Shown: positions 1 through 6,215 of the stretch, in pieces | Numbering within the stretch: the stretch's first letter is position 1 | How the letters are laid out: each line of letters opens with the position of its first letter | NCBI GenBank assembly: GCA_015488785.1 | Contig: WFNC01000548.1 | Location: 1-7,546, forward strand | Origin: Flavobacteriales bacterium | GTDB taxonomy: Bacteria; Bacteroidota; Bacteroidia; Flavobacteriales_D; Parvicellaceae | Reading direction: 5' to 3' | DNA: 7,546 nt | Position numbers and translations under genes: made by a program | The notes under the pieces: generated by a model | The model's database searches: none | Seen by the model: the letters and a program-made list of their open reading frames with translations, nothing else | What the model was told of the DNA's origin: nothing

Positions 1-90
1 GAGCCAAGCCTAACTAAAATATTACAAAAAAAAGCTAGCGTTTCTATTCCTAACGCAACAAAACAGATTTACTTCAAGTCGTTTATGTGA
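1..90 (+). CDS. Possible C-terminal end of a gene running in from the left
   Basis: The first frame of the plus strand is open from base 1 to a TGA at 88-90, giving 29 residues that end in KQIYFKSFM. The other two plus frames stop within the first 17 bases, and no minus frame gives a sensible gene here. If real, this is the tail of a gene converging on the PBP1A gene, with 43 bp between the two stop codons. The fragment is too short to assign to a family, and an open frame of 30 codons could occur by chance. The start lies outside the window. Confidence 0.4.
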   Translation, partial: EPSLTKILQKKASVSIPNATKQIYFKSFM

Positions 91-133
91 TAATAAAATT
101 ATTTATTTGACGCATTTTATAATTTAATAGATA

Positions 134-2656
134 TTACCACTTTTCTTCTTGTCCTTGACTATTCAAACCGTCAAAGCCTTCATTGTTATAATCGTCAACA
201 CTTGGTTGCAGCATTTTATATTGATCACAGTCTAGCGGATTTCTAGTTACACTGGGTGGCTTTGGAAAATCTCCTTGAGAAATATTAATTGTAGAATCAG
301 CATAGACTTTATTCATATAATATCCCCAAATTGGCAATGCCATATTTGTACCCATTCCCAATTGCAAACTTCTAAATCGTACTGATCGATCTTCTGCTCC
401 AACCCAAACACCTGTTACCAAATCTGGAGTCAATCCCATAAACCAACCGTCTGATTGATTTTGAGTTGTTCCTGTTTTTCCTGCAATTGGCATTTTAAGA
501 CCTGCATAAGGTCTTTTTTTTGTTTTTCTACCTCGTATTCTTATGGCAGTTCCACCAACCAAACGTCTTCCATTTTTTCCCACGGCAGTTGGATGTCTCA
601 TACCTGATGTTACTTTTTTCATCATCTGTAAAATAGTGTAAGCAGTATATTCTGCCCAAACCTCTTTTGCTTTTTGCTGAGGTTCATATATTATGTTCCC
701 ATTTTTATCTTCTATTTTAGAAATAAATGTAGGCGTAATATAGACTCCATTATTTACAAAAGCAGTCATTGCGCTTACCATTTCATAAACCGATAAATCA
801 AAAACACCAAGAGCCATCGCTGGAACAGGAGTAAACATAGAAGTATCGATACCCAATTCAGCTACTCGGTTAAATACTTTTTGAGGCATTCCGTTTTTTC
901 CAATAATATGAGCCGTTATATTATTCATTGAAGCTGCTAAAGCAAAAGAATAAGGCGTTAACTCGTTGGTATATCTCGCTCCTGCATTTCCAGGACACCA
1001 CATTTTGTTTCTCTTGGCATTATAAGGAACTTCGACACAATATTGCATGTCAGGAACTTGATCGCAAGGATGAATTGCCCCAGTTTCAATTGCTGTAGCA
1101 TATACAAAAGGTTTAAATGTTGACCCAACTTGTCGTTTTCCATTCTTAACCATGTCGTATTTAAAATGTTTAAAATTTGGTCCTCCAACCCACGCTTTTA
1201 CAAATCCAGTATGTGGATCGATCGAAACCATTGATGCTCTCAACAAACTTTTGTAATATCGAATAGAATCCATAGAAGAAAGTAAAGTGTCTTTTTCGTA
1301 TCCTTCCGATTGCCAATCAAAAACACGTATTATCCTTTTCTTATTAAAAAGTGAATCTATTTCTACTTTTGTTCTTATGGGTTCGTCATGTTTACAATAA
1401 TCACAATGGTAGTGGTCTCCTATTTTTGTTATCCCTTTTGTTCTTTCACAATAAGAACAAACTTTACCTGTCAATTTTTTGTACATATTAGATCGTCTTT
1501 TTGCGCGTTGCATCAACGTATCTATTTGAGTTTTTGACAAATCATTCGAAAACGGAGGATTTCTCCAGCGCTTGTTATTCTTAAAAAAGTCTCTTTGTAA
1601 TTCATGTTTCAAATGTTCAGCAACAGCATATTCAGCATATTCTTGCATTCGAGAATCTATTGTGGTGTAAATCTTCAATCCATCGGAATAGATATTGTAT
1701 GGCTTCCCCTCGTTATCTACTCTTGTATAGTTTCCATTTTTATCTTTATTACCCAATATTTTTGTAACTTCTTTTCTTAATGTTTCTCTAAAATATGGAG
1801 CCAACCCAGACTGATGATCGACACGTGTATAATGTAATCCCAAAGGCAAAACTTTTAAAGAATCATAGACCTCCTTCGTAATAAATTTACTTTTTTTCAT
1901 TTGCCAAAAAACAACATTTCTTCTGTGGTGAACAGTATCGTATCTTTTCAAAGGATTGAACAATGAAGGGTTTTTTGCCATTCCAATTAGCATGGCTGCT
2001 TCGTGTATTTTTAATTCCTTTGGTGTTTTTCCAAAATAAACTTGTGCTGCAGAGTTTATTCCAACGGCATTGTTTAGAAAATCAAACTTATTCAAATACA
2101 TGGTAAGAATTTCTTCTTTGGTATAGTTTTTCTCTAAACGGGTAGCAATTATCCATTCTTTAAACTTTCGTTTTACCAATTCCCATTTACTTAGTTTTTT
2201 TCTAGGGAATAATAATTTAGCCAATTGCTGAGAAATGGTACTTCCCCCTCCTTGACTTTTCTTATTCAAAACAACTCCTTTTATAACCCGTCCTAGTGCT
2301 CTTGCATCAACTCCTGAATGGCTTTTAAAACGTTCATCTTCTGTTGCTATCAATGCTTTTTCTAACCATGGAGACAAATCATTGTACTTAGCATTGGTTC
2401 TGTTTTCTCTAAAATATTTACCTAAAACAACATCGTCTTGAGTATATATTGTAGTCGCTAAATCCGATTGAGGGTTTTCGAGTTCTTCAAAACCAGGAAG
2501 CGTTCCATCGTCTGCTATGTTTAGCATAAAATAGATTGCTCCCATAGGAGCAAGAACTCCTATCCATAACAATAGAATTAAAAACCACTTCGTAAACGGT
2601 TTCAAATACTTTTTTTGAGGAACTTTTTCTTCGTTTGTATTTTGAGTTTCTTCCAT
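134..2656 (-). CDS. mrcA: Class A penicillin-binding protein, PBP1A type (bifunctional transglycosylase/transpeptidase)
   Basis: This 840-residue enzyme should polymerise lipid II into glycan strands and cross-link the stem peptides on the periplasmic side of the inner membrane. A short cytoplasmic N-terminus is followed by one membrane anchor at about residues 22-46. The glycosyltransferase (GT51) domain spans about 65-235: EDERFKSHSG carries the catalytic Glu106, GGSTISQQ is at 137-144, RKFKEW near 163, and the EEILTMYLN segment near 181-189. The transpeptidase domain spans about 470-780, with nucleophile Ser512 in STFK (512-515), SMN at 576-578 and KTGT at 727-730, so all active-site motifs are intact. 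Between the domains lies an insertion with four cysteines (400, 403, 418, 421), listed separately. The ATG start is preceded by an A-rich leader without a Shine-Dalgarno sequence, as usual in Bacteroidota. It follows pheS by 97 nt. The symbol is given by domain similarity only; paralogues cannot be separated here. Confidence 0.97.
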   Translation of the reverse strand: MEETQNTNEEKVPQKKYLKPFTKWFLILLLWIGVLAPMGAIYFMLNIADDGTLPGFEELENPQSDLATTIYTQDDVVLGKYFRENRTNAKYNDLSPWLEKALIATEDERFKSHSGVDARALGRVIKGVVLNKKSQGGGSTISQQLAKLLFPRKKLSKWELVKRKFKEWIIATRLEKNYTKEEILTMYLNKFDFLNNAVGINSAAQVYFGKTPKELKIHEAAMLIGMAKNPSLFNPLKRYDTVHHRRNVVFWQMKKSKFITKEVYDSLKVLPLGLHYTRVDHQSGLAPYFRETLRKEVTKILGNKDKNGNYTRVDNEGKPYNIYSDGLKIYTTIDSRMQEYAEYAVAEHLKHELQRDFFKNNKRWRNPPFSNDLSKTQIDTLMQRAKRRSNMYKKLTGKVCSYCERTKGITKIGDHYHCDYCKHDEPIRTKVEIDSLFNKKRIIRVFDWQSEGYEKDTLLSSMDSIRYYKSLLRASMVSIDPHTGFVKAWVGGPNFKHFKYDMVKNGKRQVGSTFKPFVYATAIETGAIHPCDQVPDMQYCVEVPYNAKRNKMWCPGNAGARYTNELTPYSFALAASMNNITAHIIGKNGMPQKVFNRVAELGIDTSMFTPVPAMALGVFDLSVYEMVSAMTAFVNNGVYITPTFISKIEDKNGNIIYEPQQKAKEVWAEYTAYTILQMMKKVTSGMRHPTAVGKNGRRLVGGTAIRIRGRKTKKRPYAGLKMPIAGKTGTTQNQSDGWFMGLTPDLVTGVWVGAEDRSVRFRSLQLGMGTNMALPIWGYYMNKVYADSTINISQGDFPKPPSVTRNPLDCDQYKMLQPSVDDYNNEGFDGLNSQGQEEKW
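1394..1459 (-). other. Four-cysteine zinc-ribbon-like module inside the PBP1A linker
   Basis: Residues 400-421 of the PBP1A contain CSYC, a 14-residue spacer and CDYC, with His415 and His417 just before the third cysteine. The CxxC-N14-CxxC layout is that of a zinc ribbon or rubredoxin-like knuckle. It follows a basic stretch (about 360-398) rich in Arg and Lys, and sits before the conserved FDW and DSIRYYK segments that lead into the transpeptidase domain. The segment lies on the periplasmic side of the membrane anchor, where such a cluster could bind zinc or form two disulfides. The pattern is seen directly; metal binding is inferred. Confidence 0.75.
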
Positions 2657-2666
2657 TTATTTTTTT

Positions 2667-2684
2667 TATTGAATATCGTCAATA
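2667..2684. repeat. Short inverted repeat upstream of the PBP1A start
   Basis: TATTGA and TCAATA are perfect 6-bp inverted arms separated by 6 bp, lying 11-28 bp before the PBP1A ATG. The position would suit an operator or a weak hairpin in the leader. The arms are AT-rich and short, so chance is a serious alternative. On the minus-strand transcript the repeat is followed by A residues rather than U, so it is not a terminator for pheS. Confidence 0.2.
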
Positions 2685-2750
2685 CAACCTTTTTTTTGCA
2701 ATAGGCGTATGTAAATTAAAGTCATCTTAATTCACCATTCATAATTACGT

Positions 2751-3767
2751 TTAGTACGCTGTTTTAAATTGTTTCAAGAAGCGTAAATCATTCTCAAAGA
2801 AATGACGTAAATCGTTTACTTGATATTTTAACATTGTAATACGTTCTATTCCCATTCCAAAAGCAAAACCACTATAAATTGTACTGTCAATTCCTGCATT
2901 TTCCAATACATTAGGGTCAACCATTCCACATCCCATTATTTCTAAAAATCCTGTGTGTTTACAAACATTGCAGCCTTTTCCACTACAAAGTTGACAACTA
3001 ACATCTACTTCAGCACTTGGTTCTGTAAATGGGAAATAGGATGGTCTTAATCTTATTTTTGTTTGCTCTCCAAACATTTCTTTCGCAAAATATAGAAGCG
3101 TTTGTTTTAAATCAGCAAACGAAACATCTTTATCGATATATAAACCTTCTACTTGGTGAAAGATACAATGTGCTCTAGCCGAAATTGCTTCATTTCTAAA
3201 AACTCTACCTGGAGAAATTGTACGAATTGGAGGGGTGGAGTTTTCCATTACCCGAACTTGTACAGAAGATGTATGTGTTCTTAATGCAATTTTAGGGTCG
3301 ATAAAAAAAGTATCTTGCATATCTCTAGCAGGATGTTCTTCAGGGAAGTTTAACGCCGTAAAGTTATGCCAGTCGTCTTCAATCTCTGGACCTTCAGAAA
3401 CAGCAAATCCAATACGGTTAAAAATAGAAATAATTTCGTTTCTAACAACAGATAAAGGGTGCCTCCCTCCAACTTCAAATGGAGCAGCAGGCATCGATAA
3501 GTCTAAATCATGATTGCTAGTACTGTTATTTTCTGTTCCTAGTTTTAATTCTTCAATTTTTTCTTGAGCTAGTTTTTTTAAGGTGTTAATCTTTTGACCA
3601 AACTCTTTTTTTTGTTCTACAGGAACGTTTCTAAACTCTTTTAATAAAGCGGTAATTTCTCCTTTTTTACTCCCAAGCAATCTAATTCTAAATTGCTCTA
3701 CTTCTTCGGCTACAGTACTGTTAAATGCTGTAACTTCTTTCAATAATTCTTCTACTTTAGCTAACAT
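2751..3767 (-). CDS. pheS: Phenylalanine--tRNA ligase alpha subunit
   Basis: The 338-residue alpha chain of the heterotetrameric phenylalanyl-tRNA synthetase charges tRNA-Phe with phenylalanine in the cytoplasm. An N-terminal coiled-coil arm (about 1-75), which in this family contacts tRNA, is followed by the class II catalytic core. Visible motifs are RTHTSSVQVR (163-172), the motif 2 region PGRVFRNEAISARAHCIFHQVEG (186-208, split here by type: PGRVFRNE then FHQVEG), FTEPSAEVDV (247-256) and the motif 3 region GFAFGMGIER (300-309) with Ala302 in the phenylalanine pocket. Cysteines 258, 261, 266, 269 and 280 form a CxxC-4-CxxC cluster that replaces a short loop of the E. coli protein; similar clusters occur in other bacterial PheS, such as that of Bacillus. 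The ATG start is 6 nt after the isomerase stop codon, which implies co-transcription. The beta-subunit gene pheT is not adjacent. Length is close to the family norm. Confidence 0.98.
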   Translation of the reverse strand: MLAKVEELLKEVTAFNSTVAEEVEQFRIRLLGSKKGEITALLKEFRNVPVEQKKEFGQKINTLKKLAQEKIEELKLGTENNSTSNHDLDLSMPAAPFEVGGRHPLSVVRNEIISIFNRIGFAVSEGPEIEDDWHNFTALNFPEEHPARDMQDTFFIDPKIALRTHTSSVQVRVMENSTPPIRTISPGRVFRNEAISARAHCIFHQVEGLYIDKDVSFADLKQTLLYFAKEMFGEQTKIRLRPSYFPFTEPSAEVDVSCQLCSGKGCNVCKHTGFLEIMGCGMVDPNVLENAGIDSTIYSGFAFGMGIERITMLKYQVNDLRHFFENDLRFLKQFKTAY

Positions 3768-3773
3768 TATATT

Positions 3774-4703
3774 CTAATCTAAAATTTTAATACTAATAAT
3801 TTTAACATCCTCAATTGGACGATCTCCAGGAGCAGTTTTAGTCATTCCTATTTGTTCTACAACCTCTATTCCATCTACCACTTCTCCATAAACGGTGTAG
3901 TTGTTATCCAAAAAAGGAGTTCCTCCTATTGTGGTGTAATCTTTTATTTGTTGTTCTGTAAATTTATAAGGAACGTAATCGTTCAATTGTTTTTGTTTTA
4001 TTTTTGCAACTAAAGCATTTAAGCTGTCTCTTTTAAGTTCTTTTTTATATCGAGCATACAATGCCGCATCCACTTTATTTTTAGGATTAGCCCAATATTT
4101 AGTCATCATGCCAGCTTTAGCTTGTTGATTTATTCTTACTTCCATCTGACCTAAGTCCGATAAAGAATAAACAGCTCCTGTTACAATATAAAATTGTGAG
4201 CCACTCGATCTTTGTTCTGGGTTTTGAGCATCTCCTTGTCTCGCCGCGCACAAAGCTCCTTTTTTATGATATAATTTCTGATTAAATTCTGCAGGAATCG
4301 TATAACCTGGTCCTCCGTTTCCTAAAGGAACATTTTTAGCTGCGTCTTTAGAGTTTGGATCACCTCCTTGAATCATAAAGTTTTTTATTACACGGTGAAA
4401 TAATAATCCGTCGTAATAGTTTTCGTCAATTAATTTAGCGAAATTCTTTTGATGTAAAGGCGTTTCTGAATATAATTTTACCGTAAATGTACCTGCAGAA
4501 GTTTTAAATTCTACCAGATTAGGTATTCTTAATACTGGTTCAGGGATATCTATATCTTCTTCTTCTTCCAATACGATACGTGTGTCTTCTGTTTTTTCTA
4601 CGTTAGATTCAGATTTATTTGACTTTTTAAGCAACCCACAGCTACTAAAAGACGTTAATAAAATAGATATAAAAATGATATTTAGGTTTCTTACTTGCAA
4701 CAT
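3774..4703 (-). CDS. Cyclophilin-type peptidyl-prolyl cis-trans isomerase lipoprotein
   Basis: This 309-residue protein should catalyse proline cis-trans isomerisation during folding in the periplasm. A type II signal peptide ends in FSSC, making Cys22 the lipidated residue. The following KK-rich segment lacks the acidic surface-export signal described in Bacteroidota, so a periplasm-facing anchor is likely. After an acidic linker (EEEED), the cyclophilin domain begins near residue 52 with LVEFKTSAGTFTVKLY. FHRVI holds the catalytic Arg104, QGGD is at 112-115, SGSQFYI is near 167-173 and YTVYGEVVDGIEVVEQI is near 269-285. Between the last two blocks lies an unusually long, charged, probably helical insertion (about 185-255). 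The frame can be extended 11 codons to a TTG at 4734-4736, but the ATG at 4701-4703 puts the signal peptide directly at the N-terminus and leaves room for a promoter, so it is preferred. It is the first gene of the minus-strand group with pheS and the PBP1A gene. Confidence 0.94.
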   Translation of the reverse strand: MLQVRNLNIIFISILLTSFSSCGLLKKSNKSESNVEKTEDTRIVLEEEEDIDIPEPVLRIPNLVEFKTSAGTFTVKLYSETPLHQKNFAKLIDENYYDGLLFHRVIKNFMIQGGDPNSKDAAKNVPLGNGGPGYTIPAEFNQKLYHKKGALCAARQGDAQNPEQRSSGSQFYIVTGAVYSLSDLGQMEVRINQQAKAGMMTKYWANPKNKVDAALYARYKKELKRDSLNALVAKIKQKQLNDYVPYKFTEQQIKDYTTIGGTPFLDNNYTVYGEVVDGIEVVEQIGMTKTAPGDRPIEDVKIISIKILD

Positions 4704-4724
4704 AATAATAATTGTATAACTTTG
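4695..4724 (+). promoter_or_regulatory. Bacteroidota consensus promoter for the small lipoprotein gene
   Basis: TTG at 4695-4697, a 19-bp spacer and TAACTTTG at 4717-4724 match the Bacteroidota primary-sigma consensus TTG-N17-23-TAnnTTTG in every defined base. Transcription would begin near 4729, leaving a leader of about 54 nt before the ATG at 4783. The -33 element lies inside the 5' end of the divergent isomerase gene, on the strand opposite its third codon. The motif match is direct; activity is inferred. Confidence 0.75.
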
Positions 4725-4733
4725 TTCTTTATG

Positions 4734-4741
4734 CAAAGTAA
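4734..4741 (-). promoter_or_regulatory. Candidate -7 box for the isomerase-pheS-PBP1A group
   Basis: Read on the minus strand this octamer is TTACTTTG, matching TAnnTTTG in five of six defined bases. It would start transcription near 4729 and give a leader of about 26 nt to the ATG at 4703. No TTG was found at the expected -33 distance (about 4759-4767), so this is a weaker promoter than the plus-strand one it overlaps. Confidence 0.4.
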
Positions 4742-4782
4742 AGAAATTTGCAGGAAAAGACCTTTAAAAAATAAAAAACATT

Positions 4783-5154
4783 ATGAAAACTATTCTTAGA
4801 AATACAATTTTACTAGTTGGTTTACTAACAATTATGACTACATTTTCTTCTTGTTATAAGAAAAAGAAAACAACAGCTGTAATTACAGTTCTTGATGTAG
4901 CGAATGCTCCTGTTCCAGGCTCAGATGTGAAAGTTTACTATAAACATGCTACTGATTCTTTAGGTACTGATTTAAGATTAGATAAAGAAGGAACGACTGA
5001 TGCTTCAGGAAAGGTAACTTTTGATTATACCGATATATTTAAGTCGGGGCAAGCTGGTTTAGCCGTTCTAGACATCGAAGTTGACGGTACTGTTTTGGGT
5101 ATTATAAAAATAGAAGAAGAAAAACAAAATGAAGAAACTGTAAACATGCAGTAG
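4783..5154 (+). CDS. Small lipoprotein with a predicted beta-sandwich domain, function unknown
   Basis: This 123-residue protein begins with a type II signal peptide: basic MKTILR, a hydrophobic core and TFSSC, with Cys24 as the likely lipid anchor. Four lysines follow immediately (KKKK, 26-29), not an acidic surface-export signal, so a periplasm-facing location is likely. The mature part (about 30-105) alternates beta-strand-like segments: TAVITVLD, APVPGSDVKVYY, TTDASGKVTFDY and GLAVLDIEVDG. The GTTDASGKVTF turn resembles the Ig-like or carboxypeptidase-regulatory folds common in Bacteroidota surface proteins, but no named family is certain. The tail is acidic (EEEKQNEE). The gene is a single transcription unit: a consensus promoter lies upstream and an intrinsic terminator 26 nt after its stop. 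No role can be given. Confidence 0.85.
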   Translation: MKTILRNTILLVGLLTIMTTFSSCYKKKKTTAVITVLDVANAPVPGSDVKVYYKHATDSLGTDLRLDKEGTTDASGKVTFDYTDIFKSGQAGLAVLDIEVDGTVLGIIKIEEEKQNEETVNMQ

Positions 5155-5180
5155 ATTTATTTTAGTGATATGATTTTAAG

Positions 5181-5215
5181 AAAGAGAGGCTTTTACGAGT
5201 GCTCTCTTTTTTTTT
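5181..5215 (+). terminator. Intrinsic terminator of the small lipoprotein gene
   Basis: AAAGAGAG (5181-5188) and CTCTCTTT (5202-5209) form an 8-bp stem around a 13-nt loop, and the 3' arm runs straight into nine T residues (5207-5215). It starts 26 nt after the lipoprotein stop codon. The stem has moderate GC content for this AT-rich genome. The opposite strand has only a broken T-run, so action is mainly on plus-strand transcripts. Confidence 0.85.
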
Positions 5216-5371
5216 ACCTTCTATAAAAAGAGCTTTAATATGTGATACCAATTAAATAATGAGGTTCTCGTTTTTTATTCTTCTTTTTATTTCGGATGGT
5301 ATTATTGTTTCAAAGTTTATCAATTTTACAACTTCACATTTCTCTAGCTTTCTCATTCTCAAAAATTAGCA

Positions 5372-5379
5372 TACCTTTA
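5372..5379 (+). promoter_or_regulatory. Weak candidate -7 box for the msrC operon
   Basis: TACCTTTA matches TAnnTTTG in five of six defined bases and ends 5 bp before the ATG at 5385. No TTG lies 17-23 bp upstream; the nearest match there is TTT. If used, it would yield a transcript with almost no leader. The rest of the stretch from the terminator to this box (5216-5371) is AT-rich and shows no gene or clear motif, so the operon promoter is otherwise unlocated. Confidence 0.3.
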
Positions 5380-5384
5380 CACGT

Positions 5385-5729
5385 ATGAATTTTGAATTAG
5401 AAAAACGTTGGAGAGAAACTGTAGCTATTGCTTCAAAGCATTTTGGAGAAACGCTAGATATGCAGTCTATTTTGTTTATTTTAGGAATACAAGAGTTAAA
5501 TAAGGGGTATGTCGATTTAACTAAAGATCAAAAACTAGAGGTGATGCATATTGCTACTTGTACTTTGTTAGAACCTTATGGTTATTACGAATTCAAAGGG
5601 AGAGACGAAGACGGATGGCCTCATTTCGAAAATATAGAAAAATTACCTCATCTAACAGGTGCCGAACAAGAAGATATGATGAAAGAAGCGTTAATCGACT
5701 ATTTTAATAATGCTGAAATTACAGAGTAA
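5385..5729 (+). CDS. Conserved-looking protein of unknown function, first gene of the msrC operon
   Basis: This 114-residue protein is acidic and soluble, with no signal peptide or membrane segment, so it is probably cytoplasmic. It looks largely helical: RWRETVAIASKHFG (8-21), MQSILFILGIQEL (26-38), KDQKLEVMHIATCTLLEPYGYYE (47-69) and EQEDMMKEALIDYF (94-107). A motif-like centre, LLEPYGYYEFKGRDEDGWPHFE, contains closely spaced aromatic and acidic residues. From memory similar small proteins occur in Flavobacteriia, but I cannot name a domain. Its stop codon (5727-5729) directly abuts the msrC ATG, implying translational coupling and a linked role. The ATG is the first in frame, and the next methionine (residue 26) would remove a whole helix. 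There is no cysteine pair or nucleotide-binding motif to suggest enzymatic activity. Confidence 0.85.
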   Translation: MNFELEKRWRETVAIASKHFGETLDMQSILFILGIQELNKGYVDLTKDQKLEVMHIATCTLLEPYGYYEFKGRDEDGWPHFENIEKLPHLTGAEQEDMMKEALIDYFNNAEITE

Positions 5730-6215
5730 ATGATTGAAATAACTTCTTTAAATAAAAGTTCTTCAAAAAAAGAACAGTACGTTACGCTTTTGGCTCAAGT
5801 AAAAGCCATAACAGAAGGTGAAAGTAATCGAATCGCTAACCTAAGTAATGTTTGTTCTTTACTAAAGTATGAAATGAATTGGTTTTGGGTTGGATTTTAT
5901 TTTGTAGAGAATGAAGAATTGGTTTTGAACACTTTTCAAGGTACATTGGCTTGTACTCGTATAAAAAAAGGAAAAGGTGTTTGCGGTACTTCTTGGGAAA
6001 AAAATCAGACGATTTTGGTTCCAGATGTCAATCAATTTGAAGGGCACATTGCTTGTAGTTCAGCTACTCAGTCCGAAATTGTATTACCGATTAGAGATAA
6101 AAATCAAATTTGTATTGGTGTTTTGGATGTCGATAGTGAGTTTTTAAATACTTTTGACCAAGATGATCAATTTGGCTTAGAACAAATTACTGATTTTATA
6201 AATTCATTACTGTGA
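5730..6215 (+). CDS. msrC: GAF-domain free methionine-(R)-sulfoxide reductase
   Basis: This 161-residue single-domain GAF protein should reduce free L-methionine-(R)-sulfoxide to methionine in the cytoplasm, using cysteine thiols recycled by thioredoxin. It matches the E. coli MsrC (YebR) pattern: MNWFWVGFYFVENEELVL (49-66), FQGTLACTRI (69-78), GKGVCGTSW (81-89), HIACSSATQSEIVLPI (106-121) and IGVLDVDS (129-136). Cys75, Cys85 and Cys109 have the same 10- and 24-residue spacing as the three catalytic-site cysteines of the E. coli enzyme (84, 94, 118), so it is probably active rather than a mere sensory GAF domain. The length is as expected for the family. The ATG immediately follows the stop of the unknown gene, and its own TGA overlaps the GTG of the next gene by 4 nt, so it is the middle of a coupled three-gene operon. 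Confidence 0.96.
   Translation: MIEITSLNKSSSKKEQYVTLLAQVKAITEGESNRIANLSNVCSLLKYEMNWFWVGFYFVENEELVLNTFQGTLACTRIKKGKGVCGTSWEKNQTILVPDVNQFEGHIACSSATQSEIVLPIRDKNQICIGVLDVDSEFLNTFDQDDQFGLEQITDFINSLL

Noticed and set aside
96..125. AT-only inverted repeat (AAATTAT and ATAATTT, 16-nt loop) between the convergent stop codons at the left edge.
   Set aside because: A seven-pair stem made only of A-T pairs with a long loop is too weak, and likely enough by chance here, to call a bidirectional terminator.
958..1188. Minus-strand frame of 76 codons inside the PBP1A gene.
   Set aside because: It lies wholly within the PBP1A coding sequence in another frame and has no recognisable motif; a shadow of the real gene.
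2925..2996. CxxC-4-CxxC cluster in PheS as a possible novelty parallel to the PBP1A module.
   Set aside because: Similar cysteine clusters occur at this position in PheS of other bacteria such as Bacillus, so it is a family feature.
3235..3513. Plus-strand frame of 92 codons opposite pheS.
   Set aside because: It is antisense to a strongly conserved part of pheS, and its protein has no domain character.
4704..4736. Eleven-codon N-terminal extension of the isomerase from a TTG start.
   Set aside because: It would bury the signal peptide behind a polar stretch and overlap the candidate -7 box; the ATG at 4703 gives a standard lipoprotein signal.
5245..5302. ATACCA and TGGTAT arms 46 bp apart in the gap before the msrC operon.
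   Set aside because: Six-base arms at this distance in AT-rich DNA are expected by chance, and the match does not extend.
5862..6047. Minus-strand frame of 61 codons opposite msrC.
   Set aside because: It is antisense to the catalytic core of msrC and has no promoter or recognisable protein features.
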